Source: Streptomyces termitum (GTDB lineage Bacteria > Actinomycetota > Actinomycetes > Streptomycetales > Streptomycetaceae). From it: a stretch of DNA of 64,000 bases. The position numbers and the translations under genes are program-made. Positions 18,501-28,164 of the stretch are shown here, in pieces. The stretch is from positions 124,001-188,000 of the forward strand of contig NZ_BMUL01000006.1 of the NCBI RefSeq assembly GCF_014650175.1. The letters are read 5' to 3'. Every line of letters starts with the position of its first letter. The first letter of the stretch is position 1. The notes under the pieces were generated by a model that had not been told where the DNA came from, searched no databases, and worked only from the letters and a program-made list of their open reading frames with translations.

Positions 18501-20902
18501 GAATGCTCCGGGGCGGATGCCGTGGACCGGCGGGCGGCGTCGGCCGCCGCCGTCGGCGGTGTCGGGGGACGGGCGGGTACGGGGACGACCGGGGGCGGCG
18601 GGGCGGGCGGGGGCGGTGCCCCGGGCGCGTGCGGTGATGTGACCGGGCTCGATGGGGCGGGCGGGTACGGCAGGTGCGGTGGGTGCGGCAGGTGCGGTGA
18701 GGTGGCCCGGGCCGGTGGCGCGGTCCGGGCGGGTGGCGCGGGCGGGTGTTCGTGCGGGCCGACGCGGGCGTGGAGGCGGCGCAGCCACGGCGGGGCCCAC
18801 CAGTTGGCGGGGCCGAAGAAGGCCAGCGCGGCGGGCACGAGGACCGGCCGGATGACGAAGGCGTCGACCAGGACGCTCAGCGCGCTCCCGATCCCTGCCA
18901 TCTTCAGCATGGTGAGCGGCGAGGCGGCCAGCGTCAGCAGCACGGTGATCAGGATGACGGCGGACCAGGAGATCGTGGCGGAGGTCCGCCGCGCGGCCTC
19001 GACGGCGGCGGCGCGCGTGTCGCCGGTGAGGAGGTGGTGCTCGCGCAGCCGGGAGAGGAGGAACATCTCGTAGTCGGTGGCGAGCCCGAAGCACACGCAG
19101 ACGACGAGGATGACGACCGAGGGGTCGAGGTATCCGGGGGCGCTGACGTCGCCGAGCAGGAACGCCGCGTACCCGTCCTGGAAGACCGCCACCAGCACGC
19201 CCATGCCGACGGTCAGCCCGAGGGCCGCCAGGACCAGGGCCTTCACCGGCATCAGCACGCTGCCGGTGAAGAGGAACAGCAGGACGAAGGTGCCGGCGGC
19301 CAGGAAGCCCAGCGCCCAGGGCAGCCGCCCGGCCAGGGCGGCGAGGGTGTCGGCCCGGTCCACCGTGCCGCCCACGGCGGTGACCGGCCCCGGCGCGGGG
19401 AGCGCCCGGAGGCGGGCCAGCGTCGCCGCCGCCCCGTCGCCGCTCGGCGCGCCGGCGGTCACCACCCGGACCACGGCGCGGCCCGCCGGACCGGGTGAGG
19501 TCAGGACCGCGGCCCGCGCCACGCCCGGGGTGCGGGCCACGGCCCGGAGGTACGCGGCGGTCCCGGCGTCGCGGGCCGAGCCCGGGGGCAGCAGGAGCCA
19601 CACGGGGTCGAGGTCGCGCGGATCGAACCGTGTACGGATCCGCTCCGTCGCCTCCGCCACGGCCGAGGTGTCGCGCAGCATCCGCTCGTCGGAGGGGGTG
19701 AACGTGGCGTGGGCGAAGGGCGCGGCGAGCGCGCACAGCAGCAGCACCGACGGGACGGCCCACCGCCAGGGGCGCGCGCTCGCCAGGGCGGCGAGCCGGG
19801 CCCAGCGCTCCCCCTGGGCGCGGGCCGGGGGCGCGGCCGGCAGGAGGAGCCGGTCGCCCCGGTCCCCCAGCAGGGCGACCGCGCACACCACCACGGTCAC
19901 GGCGCTCACTGCGGCGACGGCGATCACGCTCAGCCCCGCGTAGGCCAGCGACGACAGCGCGTAGACCGGGAAGAACAGCAGGGCCAGCAGGGCGGCGCAG
20001 ACGGCGAGCGCGGAGTAGGCGACCGTGCGGCCGGCGGTGCGGGCGGTGATGTCCAGGGCCCGGTCGCGGTCGTGTCCCGCGGCGCGTTCGCTCCGGTAGC
20101 GGGAGAGGAGGAAGAGGCTGTAGTCCACGGCGAGGCCGAAGCCGAGCGCGGTGGTGAGGTTGAGGGCGAAGACGCCGACCGGGACGACCGCCGTGAGCAG
20201 CCGCAGCAGGGCCAGGGTCGTGGTGACGGCCACCACGCCGACGGCGAGGGGCAGCAGCGCCGCGGTCGGGGACCGGAAGGCCAGCAGCAGGGCGAGGAAG
20301 GTCAGGGGGACGGCGAGGAGTTCCGCGCGCAGCAGCGCGTCCTGAGCGTCGCGGGTCAGCTCGCCCTGGACCAGGGCCCGGCCGGCCGCCCCCACCTCCA
20401 CTCCCCCGGTGCGCGCCGCCCGGTCGGCCAGCTTCCGGGCGGTCGCGGCGGCGGCGCGCTCCGGCCCGGCGACGTGCACGAGGACCAGGGCGGTGCGGCC
20501 GTCCGCGCTGAAGAGGGGGGAGCCGGGAGGAGCCGTCCACGGGTCGGCCGCGACCGTCACGTCGGGGTGGGCGCGGATCCGGTCCGCCAGGGCCCGGCCC
20601 GCGGCGGCCGCCGCTCCCGACCGCACGCCGTCGCGCCCGTGCACGGTGACGACGAGGTTCGCGTCGGCGGGGAGGCGGAAGTCGGAGGCGAGGACGTCGA
20701 CCGCCCGCCGGGTCGCCGCGTCCCGGTACTGGTATCCGCCCGCCGACAGGCGGTGGGCGGTGTCCGCGCCGAGCACCGCCGACACCGCCAGCAGGACGCC
20801 GAGTCCGGCCAGGATCCGGCCGGCGTGGCGCCGCAGCGCGCGCGGCCATCCGGAGGGGCGGCGCCGGGCCGGGTCGTGCTGTCCGTCGGGCCCCGCGCTC
20901 AC
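18497..20902 (-). CDS. MMPL/RND-family lipid exporter
   Basis: An 801-residue transporter with the two-fold repeat of the MMPL family: one N-terminal membrane helix, an extracytoplasmic loop, a five-helix block (TTALGFGLAVDYSLFLLSRY), a second loop and a second five-helix block (CFGLATDYEMFLLSRLREHH). The DYSLFLLSR and DYEMFLLSR motifs hold the Asp-Tyr pair used in proton coupling. Mycobacterial relatives export trehalose monomycolate, PDIM and other lipids. A Pro-rich cytoplasmic tail ends the protein. The GTG at 20900-20902 overlaps the prenyltransferase stop as GTGA. It probably exports the lipid product of this operon. Confidence 0.88.
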   Translation of the reverse strand: MSAGPDGQHDPARRRPSGWPRALRRHAGRILAGLGVLLAVSAVLGADTAHRLSAGGYQYRDAATRRAVDVLASDFRLPADANLVVTVHGRDGVRSGAAAAAGRALADRIRAHPDVTVAADPWTAPPGSPLFSADGRTALVLVHVAGPERAAAATARKLADRAARTGGVEVGAAGRALVQGELTRDAQDALLRAELLAVPLTFLALLLAFRSPTAALLPLAVGVVAVTTTLALLRLLTAVVPVGVFALNLTTALGFGLAVDYSLFLLSRYRSERAAGHDRDRALDITARTAGRTVAYSALAVCAALLALLFFPVYALSSLAYAGLSVIAVAAVSAVTVVVCAVALLGDRGDRLLLPAAPPARAQGERWARLAALASARPWRWAVPSVLLLCALAAPFAHATFTPSDERMLRDTSAVAEATERIRTRFDPRDLDPVWLLLPPGSARDAGTAAYLRAVARTPGVARAAVLTSPGPAGRAVVRVVTAGAPSGDGAAATLARLRALPAPGPVTAVGGTVDRADTLAALAGRLPWALGFLAAGTFVLLFLFTGSVLMPVKALVLAALGLTVGMGVLVAVFQDGYAAFLLGDVSAPGYLDPSVVILVVCVCFGLATDYEMFLLSRLREHHLLTGDTRAAAVEAARRTSATISWSAVILITVLLTLAASPLTMLKMAGIGSALSVLVDAFVIRPVLVPAALAFFGPANWWAPPWLRRLHARVGPHEHPPAPPARTAPPARATSPHLPHPPHLPYPPAPSSPVTSPHAPGAPPPPAPPPPVVPVPARPPTPPTAAADAARRSTASAPEHS

Positions 20903-21633
20903 GCGCCCGCGCTGACGGCGGCGGCCGGCTCCGCGGGCCGGGGCACGTCGCCGAAGCGGCGCCGGCGCCGGTGGTAGAGCTCCACCGCCTGGCTGAAGTG
21001 CTCGGCGCGGAAGTCGGGCCACAGCACGTCGAGGAAGACCAGTTCGGCGTAGGCGGCCTGCCACAGCATGAAGTTGGACAGCCGGTGCTCGGCGGAGGTG
21101 CGCACCAGCAGGTCGATGTCGGGCATGTCGGGGAACTGCATGTGCCCGGCGAGGGTCTCCTCGGTGACCTGGTCGGCCGGTACGCCGTGCGCGACGATCG
21201 AGCGCGCCGCGCGCGCCAGGTCGCGGCGGCCGCCGTGGTCGAGGGCCACGGTCAGGGTGAGGGTGCCGTTGTCGCGGGTCAGCTCCTCGGCGGCGGCGAT
21301 CTCCTCGCGTACGTCCTCCGGGATGCGGGCGTCGGCCACCCCGAGGTAGCGGACGCGGACGCCCATCTCGTTCCAGTCGTGGACGTTGTCGCGGAGCACC
21401 CGCCGGTTGAGCCGCATGAGGAAGTCGACCTCGGAGCGCGGACGGCGCCAGTTCTCGGTGGAGAACGCGAAGGAGGTCAGCCAGGTGACCCCGCCGTCCA
21501 CGGCGGCCCGCACGCTCTCCACGAAGGCGTCCTCGCCGGCCGCGTGGCCGTCGACGCGCTCGCATCCCCGCTGCTCGGCCCAGCGGCCGTTGCCGTCCAT
21601 GATCAAGGCGACATGACGCGGAGGTGTGTGCAC
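20899..21633 (-). CDS. cis-Prenyltransferase (UppS-like isoprenyl diphosphate synthase)
   Basis: A 244-residue enzyme of the undecaprenyl/Z-isoprenyl diphosphate synthase family, which condenses IPP units with cis geometry. Residues 9-16 hold MDGNGRWA with the catalytic Asp. SFAFSTENWRRP, ALDHGGRRDL and RTSAEHRLSNFMLWQAAYAEL-type elements complete the active site (the usual RTSGE is RTSAE here). Chain length cannot be read from sequence. The GTG at 21631-21633 is chosen because GAGGAG lies 6 bases upstream. As first gene of a coupled operon with an exporter, it is probably not the housekeeping UppS. Confidence 0.88.
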   Translation of the reverse strand: MHTPPRHVALIMDGNGRWAEQRGCERVDGHAAGEDAFVESVRAAVDGGVTWLTSFAFSTENWRRPRSEVDFLMRLNRRVLRDNVHDWNEMGVRVRYLGVADARIPEDVREEIAAAEELTRDNGTLTLTVALDHGGRRDLARAARSIVAHGVPADQVTEETLAGHMQFPDMPDIDLLVRTSAEHRLSNFMLWQAAYAELVFLDVLWPDFRAEHFSQAVELYHRRRRRFGDVPRPAEPAAAVSAGA

Positions 21634-22029
21634 GACCTGCTCCTCACATGCGGTAGCTGGTCTGTAGTGTGCTGCCACCCCGGGGGGCCGGAGGCGCGGG
21701 ATCACCCTCCGCGCTGCAATCCTCAGCCCTTCGTGTCACCCCGGGTCCGGCGGTTGACGCCGCTCCGGGTCCGGCTCGAACACACCTGGGCGCACCGTCC
21801 GGTTCTTCCTGCGAACGACCGACCGGCCCGCGCCGGAGTGCCCGGCGACCGGACCACCGGGGCGGTGGACCGCCGGACGGTCGGAGGCCGGGGCCGGGCG
21901 TCCCGCGCACGGGGGGCGGGAGCGCCGCCACCGCGGTGGTCGCACGCGGGCGCACGCGTACGGGAGCCGTACGCGTGCGCCGTCCTTCCCGGGCGGCGGG
22001 ATCGCGGGGCCTCGGGAGGGCCCCCGCGG
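21634..22029. other. 396-bp intergenic region upstream of the prenyltransferase operon
   Basis: Apart from the uvrA terminator (21949-21981) I see no gene here. The stretch nearest the prenyltransferase holds a possible minus-strand -10 (TACAGA, about 21659-21664). No convincing -35, operator or small reading frame was found. Confidence 0.4.
21949..21981 (-). terminator. uvrA terminator
   Basis: A perfect 15-bp stem (21949-21963 with 21967-21981) with a 3-base loop lies about 50 bases downstream of the uvrA stop. It contains the ACGCGT core on both arms. Confidence 0.88.
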
Positions 22030-25000
22030 TCACGCCTTGCGGGTGCGGGCCGCCGTCTTCTTGGCCGGGGCCTTCTTCGCCGCCGCGGCCGTCGTCCTCG
22101 CGGCCGTCTTCCCGGTCGCCGCCTTCTTGGCGGCGGGCTTCTTCGCGGCGGTCTTCCGCGTCCGGGCCGCCGGGGCGGTCGCGGCCGCGTCGCTGACGCG
22201 GTCCGCGCCGAGGACCTCGCGGAGGAACTTTCCGGTGTGGCTGGACGGCACCGAGGCGACCTGCTCCGGGGTGCCCTCGGCGACGACGACGCCACCGCCG
22301 CTGCCGCCCTCGGGACCCATGTCGATGATCCAGTCCGCGGTCTTGATCACGTCGAGGTTGTGCTCGATGACGATGACCGAGTTGCCCTTGTCGACGAGAC
22401 CGGACAGCACCTTGATCAGCTTGGAGATGTCCTCGAAGTGGAGGCCGGTGGTCGGCTCGTCGAGCACGTAGACCGTGCGGCCCGTGGAGCGCTTCTGGAG
22501 CTCGGAGGCGAGCTTGACGCGCTGGGCCTCGCCGCCGGACAGGGTCGGCGCGGACTGGCCGAGCCGGACGTAGCCGAGTCCGACCTCGTGGAGCGTCCGC
22601 AGGTGGCGGGCGATCGTCGGGACGGCCTCGAAGAAGTCCAGGGCCTCCTCGATGGGCATGTCGAGGACCTCGGCGATGGACTTGCCCTTGTAGTGGACCT
22701 CCAGGGTCTCCCGGTTGTAGCGGGCGCCGTGGCAGACCTCGCACGGCACGTACACGTCCGGGAGGAAGTTCATCTCGATCTTGATGGTGCCGTCGCCGGA
22801 GCAGTTCTCGCAGCGGCCGCCCTTGACGTTGAAGGAGAAGCGGCCGGGCAGGTAGCCGCGGACCTTGGCCTCCATCGTCTCGGCGAACAGCCTGCGGACG
22901 TGGTCGAAGACGCCGGTGTACGTCGCCGGGTTCGAGCGCGGGGTGCGGCCGATGGGCGACTGGTCGACGTGCACGACCTTGTCGACGAGGTCGTCGCCCT
23001 CCACCCGCGTGTGCCGGCCGGGCACCGCCTTGGCGCCGTTCAGCTCGCGCGCGAGGTGGGTGTAGAGGATGTCGTTGACCAGGGTCGACTTGCCGGAGCC
23101 GGAGACTCCGGTGACGGCGGTGAGGACGCCCAGCGGGAAGGAGACGTCGATGTCCCGCAGGTTGTTCTCCTTGGCCCCGTGCACGGTGAGGGCGCGCGCG
23201 GGGTCGACCGGGCGGCGGGTGTCCGGGGTGGTGATCGCCCGGCGACCGGAGAGGTACTGCCCGGTCATCGACTCCTCGTTGGCGAGGAGTTCCTCCAGGG
23301 AGCCGGAGTGGACGACCTTGCCGCCGTGCTCGCCGGCGCCGGGGCCGATGTCGACGACCCAGTCGGCGACCTTGATGGTGTCCTCGTCGTGCTCGACGAC
23401 GATGAGCGTGTTGCCCATGTCGCGGAGGCGGACCAGGGTCTCGATCAGCCGGTGGTTGTCGCGCTGGTGCAGGCCGATGGACGGCTCGTCGAGGACGTAC
23501 AGGACGCCGACGAGGCCGGAGCCGATCTGGGTGGCGAGCCGGATGCGCTGGGCCTCGCCGCCGGAGAGGGTGCCGGCGGCGCGGTTGAGCGAGAGGTAGT
23601 CGAGGCCGACGTCGACGAGGAAGCGCAGCCGCTCGTTGACCTCCTTGAGGACCCGCTCGGCGATCTTCTTGTCGCGGGCGTCGAGGGTGAGGCGGGAGAG
23701 GAAGTCGGCGCAGTCGCTGATGGACATGGCGGAGACCTCGGCGATGGACCGGTCCATCACCGTGACCGCGAGGACGATCGGCTTGAGCCGGGTGCCGCGG
23801 CAGGTGGGGCAGGGCACCTCCCGCATGTAGCCCTCGAAGCGCTCGCGGCTGGAGTCGCTCTCGGCCTCGCCGTGCCGCCGCTTCACGAAGGAGACGGCGC
23901 CCTCGAAGGCGGGGCTGGTCCAGGCGCGCTCGCGCCCGTACCGGTTGCGGTAGCGGACCTCGATCTGGGTCTTGTGGCCGTGCATGAGGGCCTTCTTGGC
24001 CCGCTGCGGGAGGCCCGCGTAGGGGATGTCGGTGCGGAAGCCGAGGGCCTGGGAGAGGCCGTCGATCATCCGGCCGAAGTACTCCTTGGTGTGGCCGTGG
24101 GACCAGGGGTGGATGGCGCCCTCGTCGAGGGACTTCTCCTCGTCGGGGACGACCAGCTCGGGGTCGACCTCCATGCGGGTGCCGATGCCGGTGCAGTCGG
24201 GGCAGGCGCCGAAGGGCGAGTTGAAGGAGAAGGAGCGGGGCTCCAGCTCTTCGAAGGAGAGGTCGTCGTACGGGCAGTAGAGGTGCTCCGAGTACATCCG
24301 CTCGCGCTCGGGGTCGTCCTCGGCGAGGTCGACGAAGTCGAGGACGACCATGCCGCCGGAGAGGCCGAGGGCGGTCTCGACGGAGTCGGTGAGGCGGCGC
24401 TTGGCGCCGTCCTTGACGGTGAGGCGGTCGACGACCACCTCGATGGTGTGCTTCTCCTGCTTCTTCAGCGCGGGCGGCTCGCTGAGCTGGATCGTCTCCC
24501 CGTCGACCCGGGCGCGGCTGTAGCCCTTGGTCTGGAGGTCGGCGAAGAGGTCGACGAACTCGCCCTTGCGCTCGCGCACCAGCGGGGAGAGGACCTGGAA
24601 GCGGCTGCCCTCGGGGAGCTCCAGGACCTTGTCGACGATGGCCTGGGGCGACTGGCGGGAGATCGGCCGGCGGCACTCGGGGCAGTGCGGCTTGCCGATG
24701 CGGGCGAAGAGCAGGCGGAGGTAGTCGTAGACCTCCGTGATGGTGCCGACCGTGGAGCGCGGGTTGCGCGAGGTCGACTTCTGGTCGATGGAGACGGCGG
24801 GCGAGAGGCCCTCGATGAAGTCCACGTCCGGCTTGTCCATCTGGCCGAGGAACTGCCGGGCGTACGAGGAGAGCGACTCGACGTACCGGCGCTGCCCCTC
24901 GGCGAAGATCGTGTCGAACGCGAGGGAGGACTTGCCCGATCCCGAGAGTCCGGTGAAGACGATGAGGGAGTCGCGGGGGAGGTCGAGCGAGACGTTCTTG

Positions 25001-25044
25001 AGGTTGTGCTCGCGCGCGCCACGGACGATGAGACGGTCGGCCAC
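22030..25044 (-). CDS. uvrA: Excinuclease ABC subunit A
   Basis: A 1004-residue damage-recognition ATPase of nucleotide excision repair that loads UvrB. It has two ABC modules, with Walker [10 protein letters not shown] near residue 31 and GVSGSGKST near 640, each followed by LSGGEAQR signatures. Zinc-binding cysteine pairs appear at CPEC, CPTC/CPYD and CENC/CEVC. The GTG at 25042-25044 starts [15 protein letters not shown] as in homologues; the earlier GTG at 25056 lies inside the AAAGG ribosome site. A Lys/Ala/Thr-rich tail (about the last 45 residues, KKPAAKK-type repeats) is a Streptomyces feature and may bind DNA. Confidence 0.98.
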   Translation of the reverse strand: MADRLIVRGAREHNLKNVSLDLPRDSLIVFTGLSGSGKSSLAFDTIFAEGQRRYVESLSSYARQFLGQMDKPDVDFIEGLSPAVSIDQKSTSRNPRSTVGTITEVYDYLRLLFARIGKPHCPECRRPISRQSPQAIVDKVLELPEGSRFQVLSPLVRERKGEFVDLFADLQTKGYSRARVDGETIQLSEPPALKKQEKHTIEVVVDRLTVKDGAKRRLTDSVETALGLSGGMVVLDFVDLAEDDPERERMYSEHLYCPYDDLSFEELEPRSFSFNSPFGACPDCTGIGTRMEVDPELVVPDEEKSLDEGAIHPWSHGHTKEYFGRMIDGLSQALGFRTDIPYAGLPQRAKKALMHGHKTQIEVRYRNRYGRERAWTSPAFEGAVSFVKRRHGEAESDSSRERFEGYMREVPCPTCRGTRLKPIVLAVTVMDRSIAEVSAMSISDCADFLSRLTLDARDKKIAERVLKEVNERLRFLVDVGLDYLSLNRAAGTLSGGEAQRIRLATQIGSGLVGVLYVLDEPSIGLHQRDNHRLIETLVRLRDMGNTLIVVEHDEDTIKVADWVVDIGPGAGEHGGKVVHSGSLEELLANEESMTGQYLSGRRAITTPDTRRPVDPARALTVHGAKENNLRDIDVSFPLGVLTAVTGVSGSGKSTLVNDILYTHLARELNGAKAVPGRHTRVEGDDLVDKVVHVDQSPIGRTPRSNPATYTGVFDHVRRLFAETMEAKVRGYLPGRFSFNVKGGRCENCSGDGTIKIEMNFLPDVYVPCEVCHGARYNRETLEVHYKGKSIAEVLDMPIEEALDFFEAVPTIARHLRTLHEVGLGYVRLGQSAPTLSGGEAQRVKLASELQKRSTGRTVYVLDEPTTGLHFEDISKLIKVLSGLVDKGNSVIVIEHNLDVIKTADWIIDMGPEGGSGGGVVVAEGTPEQVASVPSSHTGKFLREVLGADRVSDAAATAPAARTRKTAAKKPAAKKAATGKTAARTTAAAAKKAPAKKTAARTRKA

Positions 25045-25270
25045 GCCGGTCCGCACCTTTCTTCAGAGAGCGGATGTGTCTGTCGTGAGGGGGCGGATGC
25101 GCCTGGAGACCCGCAGGCGTCCGGGCACCCGACAAGCGTTCAACGCCCAAGGATGCCGGAAGCTTCCTCGGCGTCGGTCACCTCTCCCGAGCTTATAGCA
25201 CGTACATTCGATTTCCGGCGGTTGCTCGTCTGCTTCACCCGAACGAGTGGCCGACGCTAGGGTCGGCGTC

Positions 25271-25960
25271 ATGATCGATCACGAGCACGACCTCGCATCC
25301 GTCCGCGACGCCACCGAGCGGCTGCTCGCCGACGCCGCCTCCTGGGACAACGCCTCCGCCGCCGAGCCGTCACGGCTTCCCGGCTGGACGCGCGGCCACG
25401 TCCTCGCCCACCTGGCCCGGAACGCCGAGGCCCTGGTGAACGTCTTCGAGGGCCGCCCCATGTACCCGAGCGCCGAGGCGCGCGACGCCGACATCGAGCG
25501 CGACGCCCCCCGCCCGCTCGACGTCCAGCTCGCCGACGTGCGCGCGACCGCCGGCCTCTTCCAGGAGTCGGCCGCCGCGCCGGCCGACTGGGACCGCGTC
25601 GTCGAGCTGCGCAACGGCGTCACCGACAGCGCCTCCCGGGTCCCCTTCCGCCGCTGGGTCGAGGTGGCCCTGCACCACGTGGACCTCGGCTGCGGCTACG
25701 AGCTGGAGGACCTCCCGGAGGAGTTCGTCCGACGGGAGATCGACTTCCTCGCCGAGCGCTTCGCCGGCCACCCGCAGGTCCCCTCCACCGGGCTCCGCGC
25801 CGACGACGGCCGGACGTGGACGACCGGCGGCGGCGCCGAGGGCGGCCCGGTGGCCGTCTCCGGCCCCGCTCCCGAGCTCCTCGGCTGGCTCGCCGGACGC
25901 CGCGACGGCTCCGCCCTGAAGACCGAGGGCGGCCCCCTCCCCCAGCTCCCGCCCCTCTGA
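25271..25960 (+). CDS. Maleylpyruvate isomerase family mycothiol-dependent enzyme
   Basis: A 229-residue member of the DinB-like, mycothiol-dependent maleylpyruvate isomerase family (TIGR03083 type). The N-terminal four-helix-bundle domain carries SRLPGWTRGHVLAHLARNAEAL, whose His residues with the later VEVALHHVDL motif form the metal site. The C-terminal domain ends at residue 229. The substrate is not predictable; many members handle mycothiol conjugates. TAGGGT at 25258-25263 lies 7 bases before the ATG and no ribosome site is visible, so the message is probably leaderless. It is divergent from uvrA. Confidence 0.85.
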   Translation: MIDHEHDLASVRDATERLLADAASWDNASAAEPSRLPGWTRGHVLAHLARNAEALVNVFEGRPMYPSAEARDADIERDAPRPLDVQLADVRATAGLFQESAAAPADWDRVVELRNGVTDSASRVPFRRWVEVALHHVDLGCGYELEDLPEEFVRREIDFLAERFAGHPQVPSTGLRADDGRTWTTGGGAEGGPVAVSGPAPELLGWLAGRRDGSALKTEGGPLPQLPPL

Positions 25961-25981
25961 CCCGAGGAGCCCCGGCGGAGC

Positions 25982-25987
25982 TAGTCT
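25982..25987 (+). promoter_or_regulatory. -10 box of a probable leaderless transcript
   Basis: TAGTCT lies 6 bases before the ATG of the MBL-fold gene, in the 33-bp gap after the preceding gene, and no Shine-Dalgarno sequence is present. No clear -35 was found. Confidence 0.45.
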
Positions 25988-25993
25988 GAGCCC

Positions 25994-26650
25994 ATGACGT
26001 ACAGCGGAGCGGTGAGGGTGGGCGGTCCGGCCGACGTCCACGAGCTGAAGGACCTGATGATCTCCAAGGTCGCGGTCGGCCCGATGGACAACAACGCGTA
26101 CCTGCTGCGCTGCCGGGCCACCGGCGCACAGCTGCTGATCGACGCGGCCAACGACGCGGAGACCCTGCTCACGCTGATCGGTGACGACGGCATCGCCGCC
26201 GTCGTCACCACCCACCGGCACGGCGACCACTGGCAGGCCCTGGCCGAGGTGGTCGCCGCGACCGGCGCCGCCACGTACGCGGGCGCGTACGACGCGGAGG
26301 GCATCCCGGTCGCCACCGACGTCCCCGTCGAGGACGGCGACGTGGTCCGGGTCGGCGAGGTCGAGCTGACCGCCCGCCGGCTCGTCGGCCACACCCCGGG
26401 CTCGATCGCGCTGGTCTACGACGACCCGCACGGCCACCCGCACGTCTTCACCGGCGACTGCCTCTTCCCCGGCGGCGTCGGCAACACCTGGAAGGACCCG
26501 GCGGCCTTCGCCAGTCTCCTGCGGGACGTGGAGACCAAGCTGTTCGACGCCCTGCCGGACGAGACCTGGGTCTACCCCGGCCACGGCAAGGACACCACGC
26601 TCGGTGACGAGCGCCCGCACCTCGCGGAGTGGCGCGAGCGCGGCTGGTGA
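25994..26650 (+). CDS. MBL-fold metallo-hydrolase
   Basis: A 218-residue cytoplasmic hydrolase of the metallo-beta-lactamase superfamily, closest in pattern to glyoxalase-II-like and persulfide-dioxygenase-like proteins. Metal ligands are in THRHGDH (near residues 73-79), LVGHTPGS, FTGDCLF and YPGHGKDT, in the standard order. The third position of the usual HxHxDH is intact (His-x-His-x-Asp-His). The substrate is unknown. It starts 33 bases after the mycothiol-dependent enzyme and could be co-expressed, which would fit a role with thiol conjugates. Confidence 0.88.
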   Translation: MTYSGAVRVGGPADVHELKDLMISKVAVGPMDNNAYLLRCRATGAQLLIDAANDAETLLTLIGDDGIAAVVTTHRHGDHWQALAEVVAATGAATYAGAYDAEGIPVATDVPVEDGDVVRVGEVELTARRLVGHTPGSIALVYDDPHGHPHVFTGDCLFPGGVGNTWKDPAAFASLLRDVETKLFDALPDETWVYPGHGKDTTLGDERPHLAEWRERGW

Positions 26651-26666
26651 CCCGCCCGGCACCCGA

Positions 26667-26691
26667 GCGCCCCCGGTGCCACCGGGGGCGC
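26667..26691 (+). terminator. Terminator after the MBL-fold gene
   Basis: GCGCCCCCGGT (26667-26677) and ACCGGGGGCGC (26681-26691) form a perfect 11-bp stem with a 3-base loop, 16 bases past the stop codon. Confidence 0.8.
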
Positions 26692-26739
26692 CTCCGCACG
26701 CCCCCGTAACCCGGACGGCGGCCGGGCAGTTGGCGGCAC

Positions 26740-28083
26740 ATGCACCCCCGTCACACTCCGTCGCCGCCGGTCTCCCGCCCGGCGCCCCCGATGGCCCGGC
26801 TCGCCGCCGCCTCGCTGGTCGGCACCGCCATCGAGTTCTTCGACTTCTTCGTCTACGGGACGGCCGCCGCCCTCGTCCTCGGGCCCCTCTTCTTCCCCAC
26901 CTTCTCGCCGCTCGCCGGGACCCTCGCCGCCTTCGGCACCTTCGCCGTCGGCTTCCTCTCCCGCCCGCTGGGCTCGGTCCTCTTCGGGCACGTCGGCGAC
27001 CGGCACGGCCGCCGCCCGGTGCTCCTCGCCTCGCTGCTGCTCACCGGCTGCGCCACCGTCGCCGTCGGTTGCGTCCCCACGTACGAGTCGATCGGCGTCG
27101 CCGCGCCGCTGCTCCTGCTCGTGCTGCGCTTCCTCCAGGGGCTCGGTCTGGGCGGCGAGTGGGGCGGCGCCGTCCTGCTGACCGCCGAGCACGCCCCGCC
27201 GCACCGCCGGGCGCTGTGGTCGAGCTTCCCGCAGATCGGCCCGGCCGTCGGCTTCCTCCTCGCGAACGGGGTGATGCTGGCGCTCACCGCCGGCCTGAGC
27301 GACGCCGACTTCCGCACCTGGGGCTGGCGGGTGCCGTTCTGGGCGGCGGGCCTGCTCGCCGCCGGCGGGCTGCTGCTGCGCTCCTCGCTCGCCGAGACCC
27401 CACAGTTCGAGGAGCTGGCCGCGGCCGGACGGCGGGCGGGCGCGCCGCTCGCCGAGGTGGTGCGCGGGCACTGGCGGCTGGTGCTGCTGACCGCCGGGGC
27501 GCTGGCCGTGGGGTACGCGATCTTCTACACGGTCTCCACCTGGGCGCTGGCCTACGGCACCGAGCGGCTCGGCGTGAGCAGCACGGTGATGCTGGTCTGC
27601 GTGATGGCCGCGGTGGCGGTGAAGGGCGCCGTGACGCCCTTCGTGGCCCTGCTGGCCGACCGCTGGGGGCGGCGGCCGCTCTGCCTGGCGGGGTGCGCGG
27701 CGGCGGCCCTGTGGATGTTCCCGATGGTGGCGCTGCTGCACACCCGGCAGCCGGTGCTGATGTTCCTGGGCTTCCTGGGGGCGCTGCTCGCCTTCATCAC
27801 CATGTTCGCGGTGGTGGCCGCGTACCTGCCGGAGCTGTACGAGCCCCGGGTGCGGTGCACGGGCGCGGCGGTGGGCTACAACCTGGCGGGGGTGCTGGGC
27901 GGGGCGCTGACGCCGATCGTGGCGACCGCCCTGTCGGACGGCGGCTCGGGCCCGCCGTGGGGCGTGGCGGCCTATCTGACGGTGGTGGCGCTGGTGAGCC
28001 TGGGCTGCTTCGCCCTCCTGCCCGAGACGCTGCCGGAGCGGCTCCCGGAGCGGGAGGAGGCCGTCGGGGGCGCGCCCGCCTGA
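26740..28083 (+). CDS. MHS-family MFS metabolite:proton symporter
   Basis: A 447-residue transporter with about 12 membrane helices, of the metabolite:H+ symporter branch of the major facilitator superfamily (shikimate, alpha-ketoglutarate, proline/betaine carriers). Family marks are IEFFDFFVYGTAAAL in helix 1, GHVGDRHGRRPVLL in loop 2-3 and RFLQGLGLGGEWGGAVLL in helix 4, with a second DRWGRRP after helix 8. The substrate cannot be read from sequence. It is monocistronic between terminators. The ATG at 26740 is weakly supported by a ribosome site; a start at the ATG at 26791 is possible. Confidence 0.88.
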   Translation: MHPRHTPSPPVSRPAPPMARLAAASLVGTAIEFFDFFVYGTAAALVLGPLFFPTFSPLAGTLAAFGTFAVGFLSRPLGSVLFGHVGDRHGRRPVLLASLLLTGCATVAVGCVPTYESIGVAAPLLLLVLRFLQGLGLGGEWGGAVLLTAEHAPPHRRALWSSFPQIGPAVGFLLANGVMLALTAGLSDADFRTWGWRVPFWAAGLLAAGGLLLRSSLAETPQFEELAAAGRRAGAPLAEVVRGHWRLVLLTAGALAVGYAIFYTVSTWALAYGTERLGVSSTVMLVCVMAAVAVKGAVTPFVALLADRWGRRPLCLAGCAAAALWMFPMVALLHTRQPVLMFLGFLGALLAFITMFAVVAAYLPELYEPRVRCTGAAVGYNLAGVLGGALTPIVATALSDGGSGPPWGVAAYLTVVALVSLGCFALLPETLPERLPEREEAVGGAPA

Positions 28084-28100
28084 CGGGCGGCGGTACGGGA

Positions 28101-28145
28101 ACGGCGGCGGCCGGTCCGGGGAGTGCCCGGACCGGCCGCCGCCGT
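28101..28145. terminator. Bidirectional terminator between convergent genes
   Basis: A perfect 20-bp stem (28101-28120 with 28126-28145) with loop GAGTG fills the 81-bp gap between the MHS transporter and terC, serving both. Confidence 0.93.
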
Positions 28146-28164
28146 CACGCGGGAAGGGGGCGGG

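Noticed and set aside
20899-21705. Prenyltransferase as the housekeeping undecaprenyl diphosphate synthase
   Set aside because: It is embedded and coupled in an accessory exporter/acyltransferase operon next to uvrA; the essential uppS is normally in another context. Not provable without the full genome.
25110-25135. TTGTCGGGT on the minus strand upstream of uvrA as a RecA-NDp box
   Set aside because: Seven of nine positions match, but no TANNNT lies 8 bases downstream, so the promoter motif is incomplete.
25243-25263. GAGTGG...TAGGGT ahead of the mycothiol-dependent enzyme as a RecA-NDp promoter
   Set aside because: Only the GTG end of the upstream box and the -10 fit; the TTGTC part is absent. 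A leaderless ordinary promoter explains it.
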